Part shown: in pieces, positions 7,544 through 14,654 of the stretch
Position numbering within the stretch: the stretch's first letter is position 1
How the letters are laid out: each line of letters starts with the position of its first letter
Origin: Acidimicrobiaceae bacterium
GTDB taxonomy: Bacteria; Actinomycetota; Acidimicrobiia; Acidimicrobiales; Bog-793
DNA: 22,964 bases
Assembly: GCA_025463965.1 (NCBI GenBank)
Contig: JAODBN010000155.1
Span: forward strand, 1-22,964
Reading direction: 5' to 3'
The notes under the pieces: generated by a model
The model's database searches: none
Told to the model about the DNA's origin: nothing
The model's input: the letters and a program-made list of their open reading frames with translations, nothing else
Position numbers and translations under genes: made by a program

Positions 7544-8742
7544 CGGACGACGTCCTCTCCGAGCGGTTCTCCCTGCGCCAGCGGACCAAGGCCGAGGAAA
7601 CGAGCGGCGGTCGCACCGACGTCGGCAAGCGACGCCCGAGTGCCAAAGGGACCGGGCCGAACCCGCTTCCCGCTTACCAGCACCGGCACCGCCTCGCGCG
7701 TGTGCTGGCTGCTCCCGTTGGTGGGGTCGTTGCCGTGATCGGCGGTTACGAGCAGCAAGTCGTCCGGGCCAAGTTCCTCGATGAGGGAGGGCAAGAGCTC
7801 GTCCACCTCGCCAAGGACATGAGCAAGGCGAACCGGATCCTGTTCGTGGCCCGCAAGATCCGTCTCTTGAACGTTCGCGACGAGCAGCCCGTGCGTCATG
7901 CCCAACAGCTCCTCACGGGCGCGCTTGAGCACTTCTGCGGTCGGGACGACCGGATCACGCCGGGCGTCCTCGCAGCTGATCACGTCGGCTGCCTTGCCGA
8001 GCAGGATGACGCTCCCGCCCGCCTCGAGCACGAGGGTGGGCAGGCTCCTTTCGCCATTCGCGTTCGCGCCGAGCTGGCGGACCTGGTAGTGCTCGTCATA
8101 GACGCCCATACCCGGCGTATCGACGCCGATCTGGCCCGGGCTCGTCTCGCGCAGGTGATGACGCATCGAATCTGGATCAAAGCCACGTCCGGCGACGACG
8201 ATAACCCGGGGCACCTCGACGGCAGAACGCACCAGCTGGCCGATCGCGAGCAGCTCGTCGAACGCCGTGGCATCGAGAGAGCCGGTGACGTTGATGCTGA
8301 GGCCACGCCGGGCCTCGACGTTGTCGGCGACCAGCACCGCTTCATCGACGAGCAACGGCACGGACCGCTCCGTAAGCGGGCGCACCGAATGCCCTGCTCT
8401 GGTGAGAGTGGCCATCACCTGCTCTCGGGCCTCCTCGAGCAGGTGCAGAGCAAAATGCGGGCTGGCTCCCATCAACGTCTGGTGGCCGAGGAACGTGTCG
8501 GCACCCGGGTAACCGAGCTCCGTCGAGCCATAGGCAGCCCGCGGCTCGAGTGCGTCAGTTGCCTGCAGGTTGGCGACGCGGGCCAGTCCCAGGTCCGTCA
8601 AGGTCGGCAGCTGCAGCGGCCCGGCGACCTGCTCGACGTGAACCAAGGTGTTCGCTCCCCGTTCGGGCTCGGGAGCATCGGCGCTCGCTCCGATCCCAAG
8701 GCCGTCGAGCACGAGCACGACGACTCTGCGCTGGCGACTCAT
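7534..8742 (-). CDS. yhfW: YhfW-family phosphopentomutase-like metalloenzyme
   Basis: A 402-residue member of the alkaline-phosphatase superfamily, close to phosphopentomutase (DeoB), which moves phosphate between C1 and C5 of pentoses. Metal-site residues are in place: Asp13 in VLVLDGLGIG, Asp295 and His299 in ETDLAGHEQ, Asp335/His336 in TADHGND and His347 in SQHTREAVPV. The loop holding the DeoB phospho-threonine is GADTFLGHQ here (Thr83, Leu85), as in YhfW and unlike DTxTGH of DeoB, so substrate or mechanism may differ. The ATG at 8740-8742 forms an ATGA overlap with the PRD gene; open sequence further upstream belongs to that gene. Likely a phosphomutase or phosphatase acting on a pathway sugar phosphate (inference). 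Confidence 0.9.
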   Translation of the reverse strand: MSRQRRVVVLVLDGLGIGASADAPEPERGANTLVHVEQVAGPLQLPTLTDLGLARVANLQATDALEPRAAYGSTELGYPGADTFLGHQTLMGASPHFALHLLEEAREQVMATLTRAGHSVRPLTERSVPLLVDEAVLVADNVEARRGLSINVTGSLDATAFDELLAIGQLVRSAVEVPRVIVVAGRGFDPDSMRHHLRETSPGQIGVDTPGMGVYDEHYQVRQLGANANGERSLPTLVLEAGGSVILLGKAADVISCEDARRDPVVPTAEVLKRAREELLGMTHGLLVANVQETDLAGHEQDPVRLAHVLGEVDELLPSLIEELGPDDLLLVTADHGNDPTNGSSQHTREAVPVLVSGKRVRPGPFGTRASLADVGATAARFLGLGPLAQGEPLGEDVVRCS

Positions 8743-9158
8743 TCCGCGCCACGGCGGGCGAGTGCGCAGACGTGAGCGGTGACGTAGTACGCCTCGTCCT
8801 CGGGAACCGGCGAGCCAATCGCCGCCGAGCATTGCGCGATTACGGCGCGGACGTACTCGAGCTCGGCGGGAAACCCCTCTACCTCGCTCTTCACAACGTC
8901 TGGGACTTCCGGCTCGGGCTCATGGCGCTCGGCTCTGGCAAGTGCAAGGGCCACATGGACAACAAAAGGAGCCCGTTCCTCGTCGTTTGCCGTGATGTCG
9001 AAGTGGCTGACCAAGTCGTCCGTGACCGAAACGGCGAGAGCCCGCGCTGAGGCCGAGATCTGATCAGACGACTCGAGCAACGCCAAACGAATCGAAACAG
9101 GGTCCTCGCCGGACCTCTCAGACGTTTGCGCCCCCGGGGAGGCGTTACCGTCCGCCAT
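8739..9158 (-). CDS. yhfY: PRD-domain protein, YhfY-like
   Basis: A 139-residue stand-alone PTS regulation domain (PRD). Such domains are phosphorylated on histidines by HPr or EIIB and usually control antiterminators or activators. Both signature histidines are visible: His68 in PFVVHVALALARAERHE and His129 in VPEDEAYYVTAHV, the latter preceded by the typical E-D-E. There is no DNA- or RNA-binding domain, as in E. coli YhfY. I chose the ATG at 9156-9158 because GAGAGGAAG precedes it; an earlier in-frame codon would add ten residues but has no such site. It lies 72 bp after the SIS gene and overlaps yhfW by ATGA. With ptsI and ptsH in the same operon it is the obvious local phosphorylation target (inference). 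How a lone PRD acts is not known. Confidence 0.85.
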   Translation of the reverse strand: MADGNASPGAQTSERSGEDPVSIRLALLESSDQISASARALAVSVTDDLVSHFDITANDEERAPFVVHVALALARAERHEPEPEVPDVVKSEVEGFPAELEYVRAVIAQCSAAIGSPVPEDEAYYVTAHVCALARRGAE

Positions 9159-9230
9159 CTTGAACTTCCTCTCTCGATGCCGAAGCACCTCGTGCTGGTG
9201 TGATTACGTCTCCGCCAGGCCGCGAACTGG

Positions 9231-10283
9231 CTATGCAGGGTCGGTCTGGGTCACCTTCGACAGGCCCCGCGGCGCGTCCGGATCAAAGCCGAGTCGGCGG
9301 GCGAGCCGCTCGGCGATCATCTGGCCGGGCACGACGAGCGCGACCGGCATCAGCTCTTCGCTGAGCGACGGGGCCTCGATAAAGGCGTCGTAACCCGGCT
9401 GTGAACCGGATGGCCCAATGCCGGCGACTTTGGCGCCGATTGAGCGAACTCGCTCGAAGACTCGCTCGAGGCGCTTGCCCGTCGGCCCACCGCCATTGAG
9501 CAACAGTGCCGGTTTGGACGCATCGAGAGCTGCAAGTGGCCCATGCAACAAGTCGCCACCGGAGAGGCCTTCCGCCAGCAGATAGCAGGTCTCTTTCACC
9601 TTCAGGGCAATCTCGTTGGCGGTAGTGAGCGCAAGCCCGTTACCCGCCACCATGAGGCCCGGCGCCGGGACAAACAGATCCACCACCGGATCGACGTCGA
9701 TGCCATGCTCAAGCCATTCGCCGAGCACCGCAGGCACCGCAGCGAGCTCCTGGGCGAAGTCGTCTTCGCGCCGACTGATCGCAGCGGCCAAAACCGCCAA
9801 GGCCACGAGCTGGGAGGTGTAACTCTTGGTCGCTGGCACGGCGAGCTCTGGTCCGGCCTCGGTCACGAGTGACAGCTCGGCGGCTTGCGCGAGAGGGGAT
9901 GCCGCCACGTTGGTGATGGCGATCGTTCGGGCCCCTTGGTGGCGTGCAGCGTTGACGCACTCGACGAGCTCCTCGGTGTGCCCCGACTGCGAAACGGCGA
10001 CCGCAAGCACGTCGCGCAGGTCCAACGTCGCGCCGTAGGTCGTCCAGACCGACGGCGACGCCGAGGAGGAGATCAGCCCGGCGCGCATCTCGCATAGGTA
10101 ACGGCCGTAGATAGCCGCGTTGTCCGAAGACCCGCGAGCGAAGAAGAGCACCGCCCGACTGCCTCGGGCGTAGCTGCGGATCTCGTCGCGTCTTGCCAGC
10201 AGCGAAATGATCGTTCGCTCGAGCGCCATCGGTTGCTGCTTGATCTCGAGCAGCATCTGACTGTCGAGGACGTTAGACGTCAT
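9231..10283 (-). CDS. SIS-domain sugar isomerase/deaminase (GlmS isomerase-domain-like, NagB-II/FrlB/AgaS type)
   Basis: A 350-residue protein with two SIS (sugar isomerase) folds and no glutaminase domain. It matches the C-terminal half of GlmS: opening MLLEIKQQPMALERTI, phosphosugar loops ARGSSDNAA and SQSGHTEEL, then VKETCYLLAEGLSGGDLLHGPLAALD in the second half and the C-terminal RGLSKVTQT. Residues matching the GlmS isomerase centre are kept (Glu231, His247, Lys343). Proteins of this build are amino-sugar-phosphate deaminases/isomerases or fructosamine-phosphate deglycases, acting in the cytoplasm on 6-phospho sugars. The ATG at 10281-10283 has GGGAAGG before it and overlaps the permease gene by 11 bp; a start nine codons earlier lacks this. 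By position it parallels FrlB beside FrlA in E. coli, but the sequence looks more GlmS-like than FrlB-like. Confidence 0.88.
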   Translation of the reverse strand: MTSNVLDSQMLLEIKQQPMALERTIISLLARRDEIRSYARGSRAVLFFARGSSDNAAIYGRYLCEMRAGLISSSASPSVWTTYGATLDLRDVLAVAVSQSGHTEELVECVNAARHQGARTIAITNVAASPLAQAAELSLVTEAGPELAVPATKSYTSQLVALAVLAAAISRREDDFAQELAAVPAVLGEWLEHGIDVDPVVDLFVPAPGLMVAGNGLALTTANEIALKVKETCYLLAEGLSGGDLLHGPLAALDASKPALLLNGGGPTGKRLERVFERVRSIGAKVAGIGPSGSQPGYDAFIEAPSLSEELMPVALVVPGQMIAERLARRLGFDPDAPRGLSKVTQTDPA

Positions 10284-11733
10284 CAGTCCATACCTTCCCG
10301 GCGTCCGCAAGCGCGTCCGGCCGGCTCTTTGCCAACTTACGGATCCACAGATAGCCGACGACGATCCAGGCGATCAGCACGTATGGGATCAAGGAGTCGG
10401 GCATTGGGGGAACGGGCCACACCACGCTCTTCAGCGGCAGTATCAGGACCGCCGTGCCGAGCAAGGGGAAGATGGCGTGGCGCCACACCGAGAACTCCGT
10501 CGGGTGGACCCGGCGGAAGTAACGGTAGAGCGAGATGTTGACGAGTATGTAAACGAGGATCAGCGCGGGCGTCATGAACGAGCCGAGGTAGCCCCAGACG
10601 TTCGCCGGACCGACGCTGAGGCCGAGGGCCAGGCCGAGCACGCAGCTGAACACGCCGTGGGCCACGATCGCGACCGCTGGGGTCTTCCAGCGCGGGATCG
10701 TCCGTCCCAAGGCGCTCGGGAGCGAGCGGGTCCTTCCCATCGCGTAGAGCACGCGGACGGTGGCGTTGTGTGAGGCGACGACACCGGCAAGCAGAGCCGT
10801 GGTGGCAGCGATCGAGACGAGGTAGGCCGGGCCGTGTCCCCAATAGCTGTCGGCAAGTCCCGAGAACGGGATCACGAACTTGGACAGCACGCCCATCCGG
10901 TGCACGCCAAAACCTGCGACCTCGGCGTAGGAGGTGAAGACGTAATACGCACCGAGCACGATGATCGAGATCAGCGTCGCCCGCGGGATGGAGCGCGTTG
11001 GATTGCGGCTCTCCTCACCGAGCACGGCCGTGTTCTCGAATCCGGTGAAGCTCATCACCGTGAAGATCATGGCTAGGAAGACACCCGTCCAGGTCGAGCC
11101 GGGAGCCGTTGGGCTGAACGGTGTGAAGTTGATCGAGTTGTGGGCGTGCCCACCGCTGACCACGATGTAGATCGACAGCGAGAGGACCACCGCCAGCTCG
11201 AAGGCGACGAGGGCGATGCTGACGGTGGCGGTCTGCTGCACGCCGCGGATCGACAACAGGATCACGAAGACCAGACCGGCAAGGAACAACCAGACCCAGG
11301 AGACGTAGACGCCGGTAATGCTCTGGATGAACGTCGAAGCCCAGAGCGCGAAGGCGCTGTAGAGCATCGGCGTAGTCAGGGCGTAGCCGAACAGCAGCAG
11401 CCATCCGGACATGAGGCCCGTCTTCGGGCCGATCCCGTTGGAGTTGAAGGTGTAGGCAAAGCCAGAGGTTGGCAGTTTGCGGGAGAACTCGATGACGCTG
11501 TTGGCGAGGAACAGCACACCGACCGTGGCGACCACGAAGGCAAGCGGAAGTGCGGCTCCCGACGAGCTGACCGCCGGAACGCTGTTGAAGAAAATGCTCA
11601 CCGTCGGACCGGCGAACGCGAGCGACATCACGAGGACATCCAGCGTGCCGATCGAACGGCGTCGAAGTTGGCCCCCCTCCTCGCCGACTGGTTCTGGCGC
11701 CGGACCTTCTACGACCGCAACGGTCTCTTGCAT
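10273..11733 (-). CDS. APC-family amino-acid permease
   Basis: A 486-residue membrane protein with about twelve spans. The N-terminal cytoplasmic tail is followed by the first span with the APC signature (LVMSLAFAGPTVSIFFNSVP); further family hallmarks are MSFTGFENTAVLGEESRNPTRSIPRA and VRVLYAMGRTRSLPSALGR. These place it in the amino acid-polyamine-organocation superfamily, importing an amino acid or amine with an ion gradient. The ATG at 11731-11733 has a strong GGGAGGGGGG site; an in-frame ATG at 11787 would overlap the palindrome at 11782-11801, so I reject it. It is the first gene of the long operon and overlaps the SIS gene. The E. coli fructoselysine permease FrlA is an APC member in an equivalent place, but substrate identity here is not shown. 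Confidence 0.9.
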   Translation of the reverse strand: MQETVAVVEGPAPEPVGEEGGQLRRRSIGTLDVLVMSLAFAGPTVSIFFNSVPAVSSSGAALPLAFVVATVGVLFLANSVIEFSRKLPTSGFAYTFNSNGIGPKTGLMSGWLLLFGYALTTPMLYSAFALWASTFIQSITGVYVSWVWLFLAGLVFVILLSIRGVQQTATVSIALVAFELAVVLSLSIYIVVSGGHAHNSINFTPFSPTAPGSTWTGVFLAMIFTVMSFTGFENTAVLGEESRNPTRSIPRATLISIIVLGAYYVFTSYAEVAGFGVHRMGVLSKFVIPFSGLADSYWGHGPAYLVSIAATTALLAGVVASHNATVRVLYAMGRTRSLPSALGRTIPRWKTPAVAIVAHGVFSCVLGLALGLSVGPANVWGYLGSFMTPALILVYILVNISLYRYFRRVHPTEFSVWRHAIFPLLGTAVLILPLKSVVWPVPPMPDSLIPYVLIAWIVVGYLWIRKLAKSRPDALADAGKVWTDDV

Positions 11734-11781
11734 CACGCCCCCCTCCCGTCCACGCGGATCGTCCGCCCGGACTCCCCAAGT

Positions 11782-11801
11782 CGTCATATCATTACATGAC
11801 G
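11782..11801. promoter_or_regulatory. Palindrome upstream of the APC-yhf operon, candidate operator
   Basis: CGTCAT and ATGACG (perfect 6-bp arms) flank 8 bases, making a 20-bp palindrome that is AT-rich amid GC-rich DNA. It lies about 50 bp before the chosen APC start, in the only gap ahead of the operon. The inner motif ATATCATTAC resembles ATGTCATTAC in the M20 promoter region. The adjacent GntR protein is the natural candidate binder (inference). No convincing -35 box was found here. Confidence 0.5.
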
Positions 11802-11834
11802 GCGGAGGTGGGAGCGAGCCTCCCCTCGAGATTC

Positions 11835-12605
11835 TTAGGGGCGGCGGGTCACCTGGAGCTGCAGGTCGGCGCGATCGCCGCGATGCCAGGACTCGGAGTA
11901 CTCAATGACCCGGCCATCGGCGTCACGCTCCACCGATGAGACATGCAAGAGGGCGCTGCCCACCGGGACCTGCAAGACGGCCCCGAGTTGTTCATCCGCC
12001 ACGACGGCGCGCACGGACCGGGCACCCGACTGGATTCGGACACCACTTGCTCCTTCGAGGAACCGGTAGAGCGAACTGTGCTCAAAATCGAATCGCTTCA
12101 GCCGCTCGAGGAGGTGCGGATCCAGGTCCTTCGGAAGGTAGGAGTGCATGAATGCGATCAGCTGATCGTCGACGTAGCGCAGGCGCTCGAGCTTGACGCA
12201 GTCGGTGCCCGGAGCAACGCCAAGATTCTTCGCCACCTCGTCGTGCGAGGATTCCAGCTGGCAACGAACGACAAGATTTCGCACGCTGTGGCCTGCGGCT
12301 TCGAGATCATCGAAGAACCCGAGCGTCCCACTCAGGAACTGCTCGTTGAGCTTGCGCCCCGAGACGAATGTGCCCTTGCCCCGGAGGCGATAAAGCCGGC
12401 CTTCCGAGGTCAGCTCGCCCAGCGCCTGACGCACCACCGTGCGCGACACACCGTATTGCGTGCACAGGTCGGCTTCGGTCGGGAGCAAGTCACCGGACTT
12501 CCAATGGCCCTCGGCAATCTCGTCCTCGAGCACCCGCTTCAGCTGGGCGTAGTACGGCAGCTTTGAATTGCGGTCGATGCGTCCCTGCTGAACACTCGTC
12601 GGCAC
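11835..12605 (-). CDS. GntR-family transcriptional regulator with UTRA domain (HutC type)
   Basis: A 256-residue cytoplasmic DNA-binding regulator. Residues about 15-85 form the winged helix-turn-helix: LPYYAQLKRVLEDEIAEG, PTEADLCTQYGVSRTVVRQAL and SEGRLYRLRGKGTFVS are textbook GntR motifs. Residues about 95-250 form the UTRA effector domain, which in DasR, NagR/YvoA or FrlR binds sugar phosphates or similar ligands. The start is the GTG at 12603-12605 with GGAGGT close upstream. It lies between the ABC operon (149 bp upstream) and the APC-yhf operon (101 bp downstream), ideally placed to control both. A dyad at 12671-12682 could be its own operator. Ligand unknown; family certain. Confidence 0.93.
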   Translation of the reverse strand: MPTSVQQGRIDRNSKLPYYAQLKRVLEDEIAEGHWKSGDLLPTEADLCTQYGVSRTVVRQALGELTSEGRLYRLRGKGTFVSGRKLNEQFLSGTLGFFDDLEAAGHSVRNLVVRCQLESSHDEVAKNLGVAPGTDCVKLERLRYVDDQLIAFMHSYLPKDLDPHLLERLKRFDFEHSSLYRFLEGASGVRIQSGARSVRAVVADEQLGAVLQVPVGSALLHVSSVERDADGRVIEYSESWHRGDRADLQLQVTRRP

Positions 12606-12656
12606 GCCACCTCCATCGGCGGTCCGAGCGGCCGCGGTCGCTTCCAGATCATTGGG

Positions 12657-12682
12657 AGCATACTTGGCGCAGGTTTGGACCT
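12657..12682 (-). promoter_or_regulatory. Candidate GntR operator and -10-like box upstream of the GntR gene
   Basis: AGGT-TTGG-ACCT at 12671-12682 is a dyad with the GGT-N4-ACC core known from DasR/YvoA-type operators of UTRA regulators. A -10-like TATGCT (minus strand) follows at 12657-12662, about 52 bp before the GTG start. No good -35 at 17 bp is seen. Autoregulation is inferred. Confidence 0.4.
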
Positions 12683-12754
12683 ACCGCAACTGATTCCACT
12701 TGGCGCCTGCGCGGCCCACAAAACACCACCCAGGCGATCCCCTTCTCCTCCTAA

Positions 12755-13594
12755 TTAGGTCATCCGCTCGCTCGATGACGGAACCTGAGCTGCGTCGGGG
12801 ATAGGGATGGCGCCCGTAATGAAGCCAACCAGCATCTCGCCCGTCACCTCAGGCACGCGAGCACTCCCAATGCTCTCGCCGCGGCGCATCACGACGACTC
12901 GATCACAGACTTTCAAGACGTGTTCCATGTTGTGGCTGATCATCACGACGGCGATGCCCTGGTCGCGGAGGCGGCGAATCAGGTCGAGCACATGCTGGGC
13001 CTGCTCGACACCGAGGGCAGCAGCGGGCTCGTCCATCAGGACGACCCGTTGGCCCCACGCCACAGCGCGGCCGACGGCGATTCCCTGGCGCTGGCCCCCC
13101 GAGAGGTCGCCCACAGTGGCGCTGACCGACGGAAGCTTCACTCCGACTTGCTCGAGAACCGCCTGCGCTTGCTTGCGCATGTCCCGCTTTTTCAAGAGAC
13201 CGAGGCGGCTAAAGAAGCCAGCACCGTGGACAATCTCTCGGCCCATGAAGAGATTGGCAGCCACGTCGAGAGAATTGACCAGTGCCAGGTCTTGGTGGAC
13301 TACCTCGATCCCGAGAGCCCGGGCAACCTCCGGGGAACGGATCCGCTTCTCCTCGCCGGCGACTTTGATCGTGCCGCTGTCGGGATGGAGTCGCCCGGTG
13401 ATGCAGCGCACGAAGGTCGACTTCCCGGCCCCGTTGTCGCCCAGGAGCCCGACGACCTCGCCGGAGTAGACCGTGAGCGAGGCGTTGCGAAGCGCGGCCA
13501 CCGCCCCGAAGGACTTCGCGACCCCGGTGACCTCGAGCTCCGGCACCGCTGTGCTCCTCGACGGGTCGATTCGGTCCGCGCCGGCCACCGTCAC
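12755..13594 (-). CDS. ABC transporter ATPase, sugar (CUT2/FrcA-like)
   Basis: A 279-residue ATP-binding subunit on the cytoplasmic face of a sugar-type importer. Walker A is GDNGAGKST, the signature is LSGGQRQG, Walker B is VVLMDEPAAALG and the switch histidine is in VMISHN. It has one ATPase domain, like FrcA, unlike the double-domain RbsA/XylG (about 500 residues), so it probably acts as a homodimer. The GTG at 13592-13594 overlaps the permease stop as GTGA, giving coupled translation. The VVHQDLALVNSLDVAANLFMG segment is typical of CUT2 ATPases. It closes the M20-ABC gene run; a 149-bp gap to the GntR gene follows. Substrate class is sugar or sugar-like by family. Confidence 0.94.
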   Translation of the reverse strand: MTVAGADRIDPSRSTAVPELEVTGVAKSFGAVAALRNASLTVYSGEVVGLLGDNGAGKSTFVRCITGRLHPDSGTIKVAGEEKRIRSPEVARALGIEVVHQDLALVNSLDVAANLFMGREIVHGAGFFSRLGLLKKRDMRKQAQAVLEQVGVKLPSVSATVGDLSGGQRQGIAVGRAVAWGQRVVLMDEPAAALGVEQAQHVLDLIRRLRDQGIAVVMISHNMEHVLKVCDRVVVMRRGESIGSARVPEVTGEMLVGFITGAIPIPDAAQVPSSSERMT

Positions 13595-14577
13595 TCTCCC
13601 TTCTCTCGAAGGCTGAGGCCGACGGCGACGATGACGACAATTCCCTCGGCGACGAGCTGGTCCGGTGCGGCGAGGCCCATCAGGATCAGACCTTCGTTGA
13701 GCACGCCGAGTAACAGTGCCCCCACAAAGGCGCCGGGCACCGAGGCTCGACCACCCGAGAGGCTCGTACCGCCGATGATCGTCGCGGCGATCACCGTCAA
13801 CAGGTCGGTGCCTCCGAGGGTGTACTGGGCGCCCTGTAGCCGGCCGGTGTAGAGGAGGCCAGCGAGCGCAGCGGTGAAGGCGCTGATCACCAGGGCGGTG
13901 ATCCGCAGGCGCTTGACGGGAAGGCCGAGCTCGGCGGCGGACTCTCGGTTGCCTCCGATGGCGAGCAGGTGCGCTCCCAGGCGCGTCTGACGCATCACGA
14001 AGGTGCCGATTGCCAGGATTGCGACGACCCAGATCAGCAAGCTCGGGAACGGACCGGCGCTGCCGGAGCCGAAAATGGCGTTGAACCCGGTGTTCGAGAC
14101 CGCGACAGCGTTCTGGTTGGTGATCAGCTCACCGAAACCTTCGAGTGCTGTCATCACCCCAAGGGTGACGAGAAAAGACGGGACGCGAAGTAACACCGTG
14201 AGGAAACCGTTGAGCAGCCCGACGCCGAGACCGATCAACAGCGCCAGCACTACGCCGACGACACTCGAGTCGTACTGCATGACGTCGGCCGCGGTGAGGG
14301 CGACGAGCGCCACCGTGGCGCCGATGGAGAGGTCGATCTCGCCCGCCCCGAGAGTGAAGGCATATCCCATCGCCATCACGGCGATCGGAGCGGTCTGTTC
14401 GACGATCGCGCGCAGATTGTTGACGGATAAGAAGCCGTGCGAACGAAGGGCGACCGAGAAGTACGCCAACACGATAATGAAGCCTGCATAGGGGACGATC
14501 GAATGCAGTCGGGTGGTGACGCCGTGCAGCCGGACGGTGCTCCGATCCTTCACCGCCTGATCAATCCTGAGCTCCAT
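13591..14577 (-). CDS. ABC transporter permease, ribose/xylose/fructose type (CUT2)
   Basis: A 328-residue membrane subunit of the RbsC/FrcC branch. It has about eight to ten hydrophobic spans and family hallmarks: GFLSVNNLRAIVEQTAPIAVMAMG, TLGAGEIDLSIGATVAL, VPSFLVTLGVMTALEGFGE, the coupling-loop region AIGGNRESAAELGLPVKRLR, and ATIIGGTSLSGGRASVPGAFVGALLLG. The ATG at 14575-14577 is supported by GAAAGG upstream and by protein length; more N-terminal residues would run through the hairpin region at 14610-14643. It follows the binding-protein gene by 77 bp and overlaps the ATPase gene by 4 bp. Confidence 0.94.
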   Translation of the reverse strand: MELRIDQAVKDRSTVRLHGVTTRLHSIVPYAGFIIVLAYFSVALRSHGFLSVNNLRAIVEQTAPIAVMAMGYAFTLGAGEIDLSIGATVALVALTAADVMQYDSSVVGVVLALLIGLGVGLLNGFLTVLLRVPSFLVTLGVMTALEGFGELITNQNAVAVSNTGFNAIFGSGSAGPFPSLLIWVVAILAIGTFVMRQTRLGAHLLAIGGNRESAAELGLPVKRLRITALVISAFTAALAGLLYTGRLQGAQYTLGGTDLLTVIAATIIGGTSLSGGRASVPGAFVGALLLGVLNEGLILMGLAAPDQLVAEGIVVIVAVGLSLREKGE

Positions 14578-14609
14578 GTTGCCTTTCGTTTCGCGCGGCG
14601 ATGCAGCGA

Positions 14610-14643
14610 GCCCCCGCCCCGGAAGGGTGTCCGAGGCGGGGGC
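14610..14643 (-). repeat. Strong intercistronic hairpin between binding-protein and permease genes
   Basis: GCCCCCGCC and GGCGGGGGC form a perfect 9-bp stem, and the enclosed segment holds a further CGGA/TCCG pairing. It starts 11 bp after the binding-protein stop. No U-run follows, so it is more likely a processing or partial-termination element giving more binding protein than permease, as is common in ABC operons. Confidence 0.65.
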
Positions 14644-14654
14644 CGCAGCGATGC

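Noticed and set aside
9231..10283. Full GlmS glucosamine synthase
   Set aside because: Only the isomerase half is present; the N-terminal glutaminase domain with its catalytic Cys is absent.
11731..11787. Upstream ATG at 11787 as the start of the APC permease
   Set aside because: It lies inside the palindrome at 11782-11801 and lacks a good ribosome-binding site; the ATG at 11733 has a strong one.
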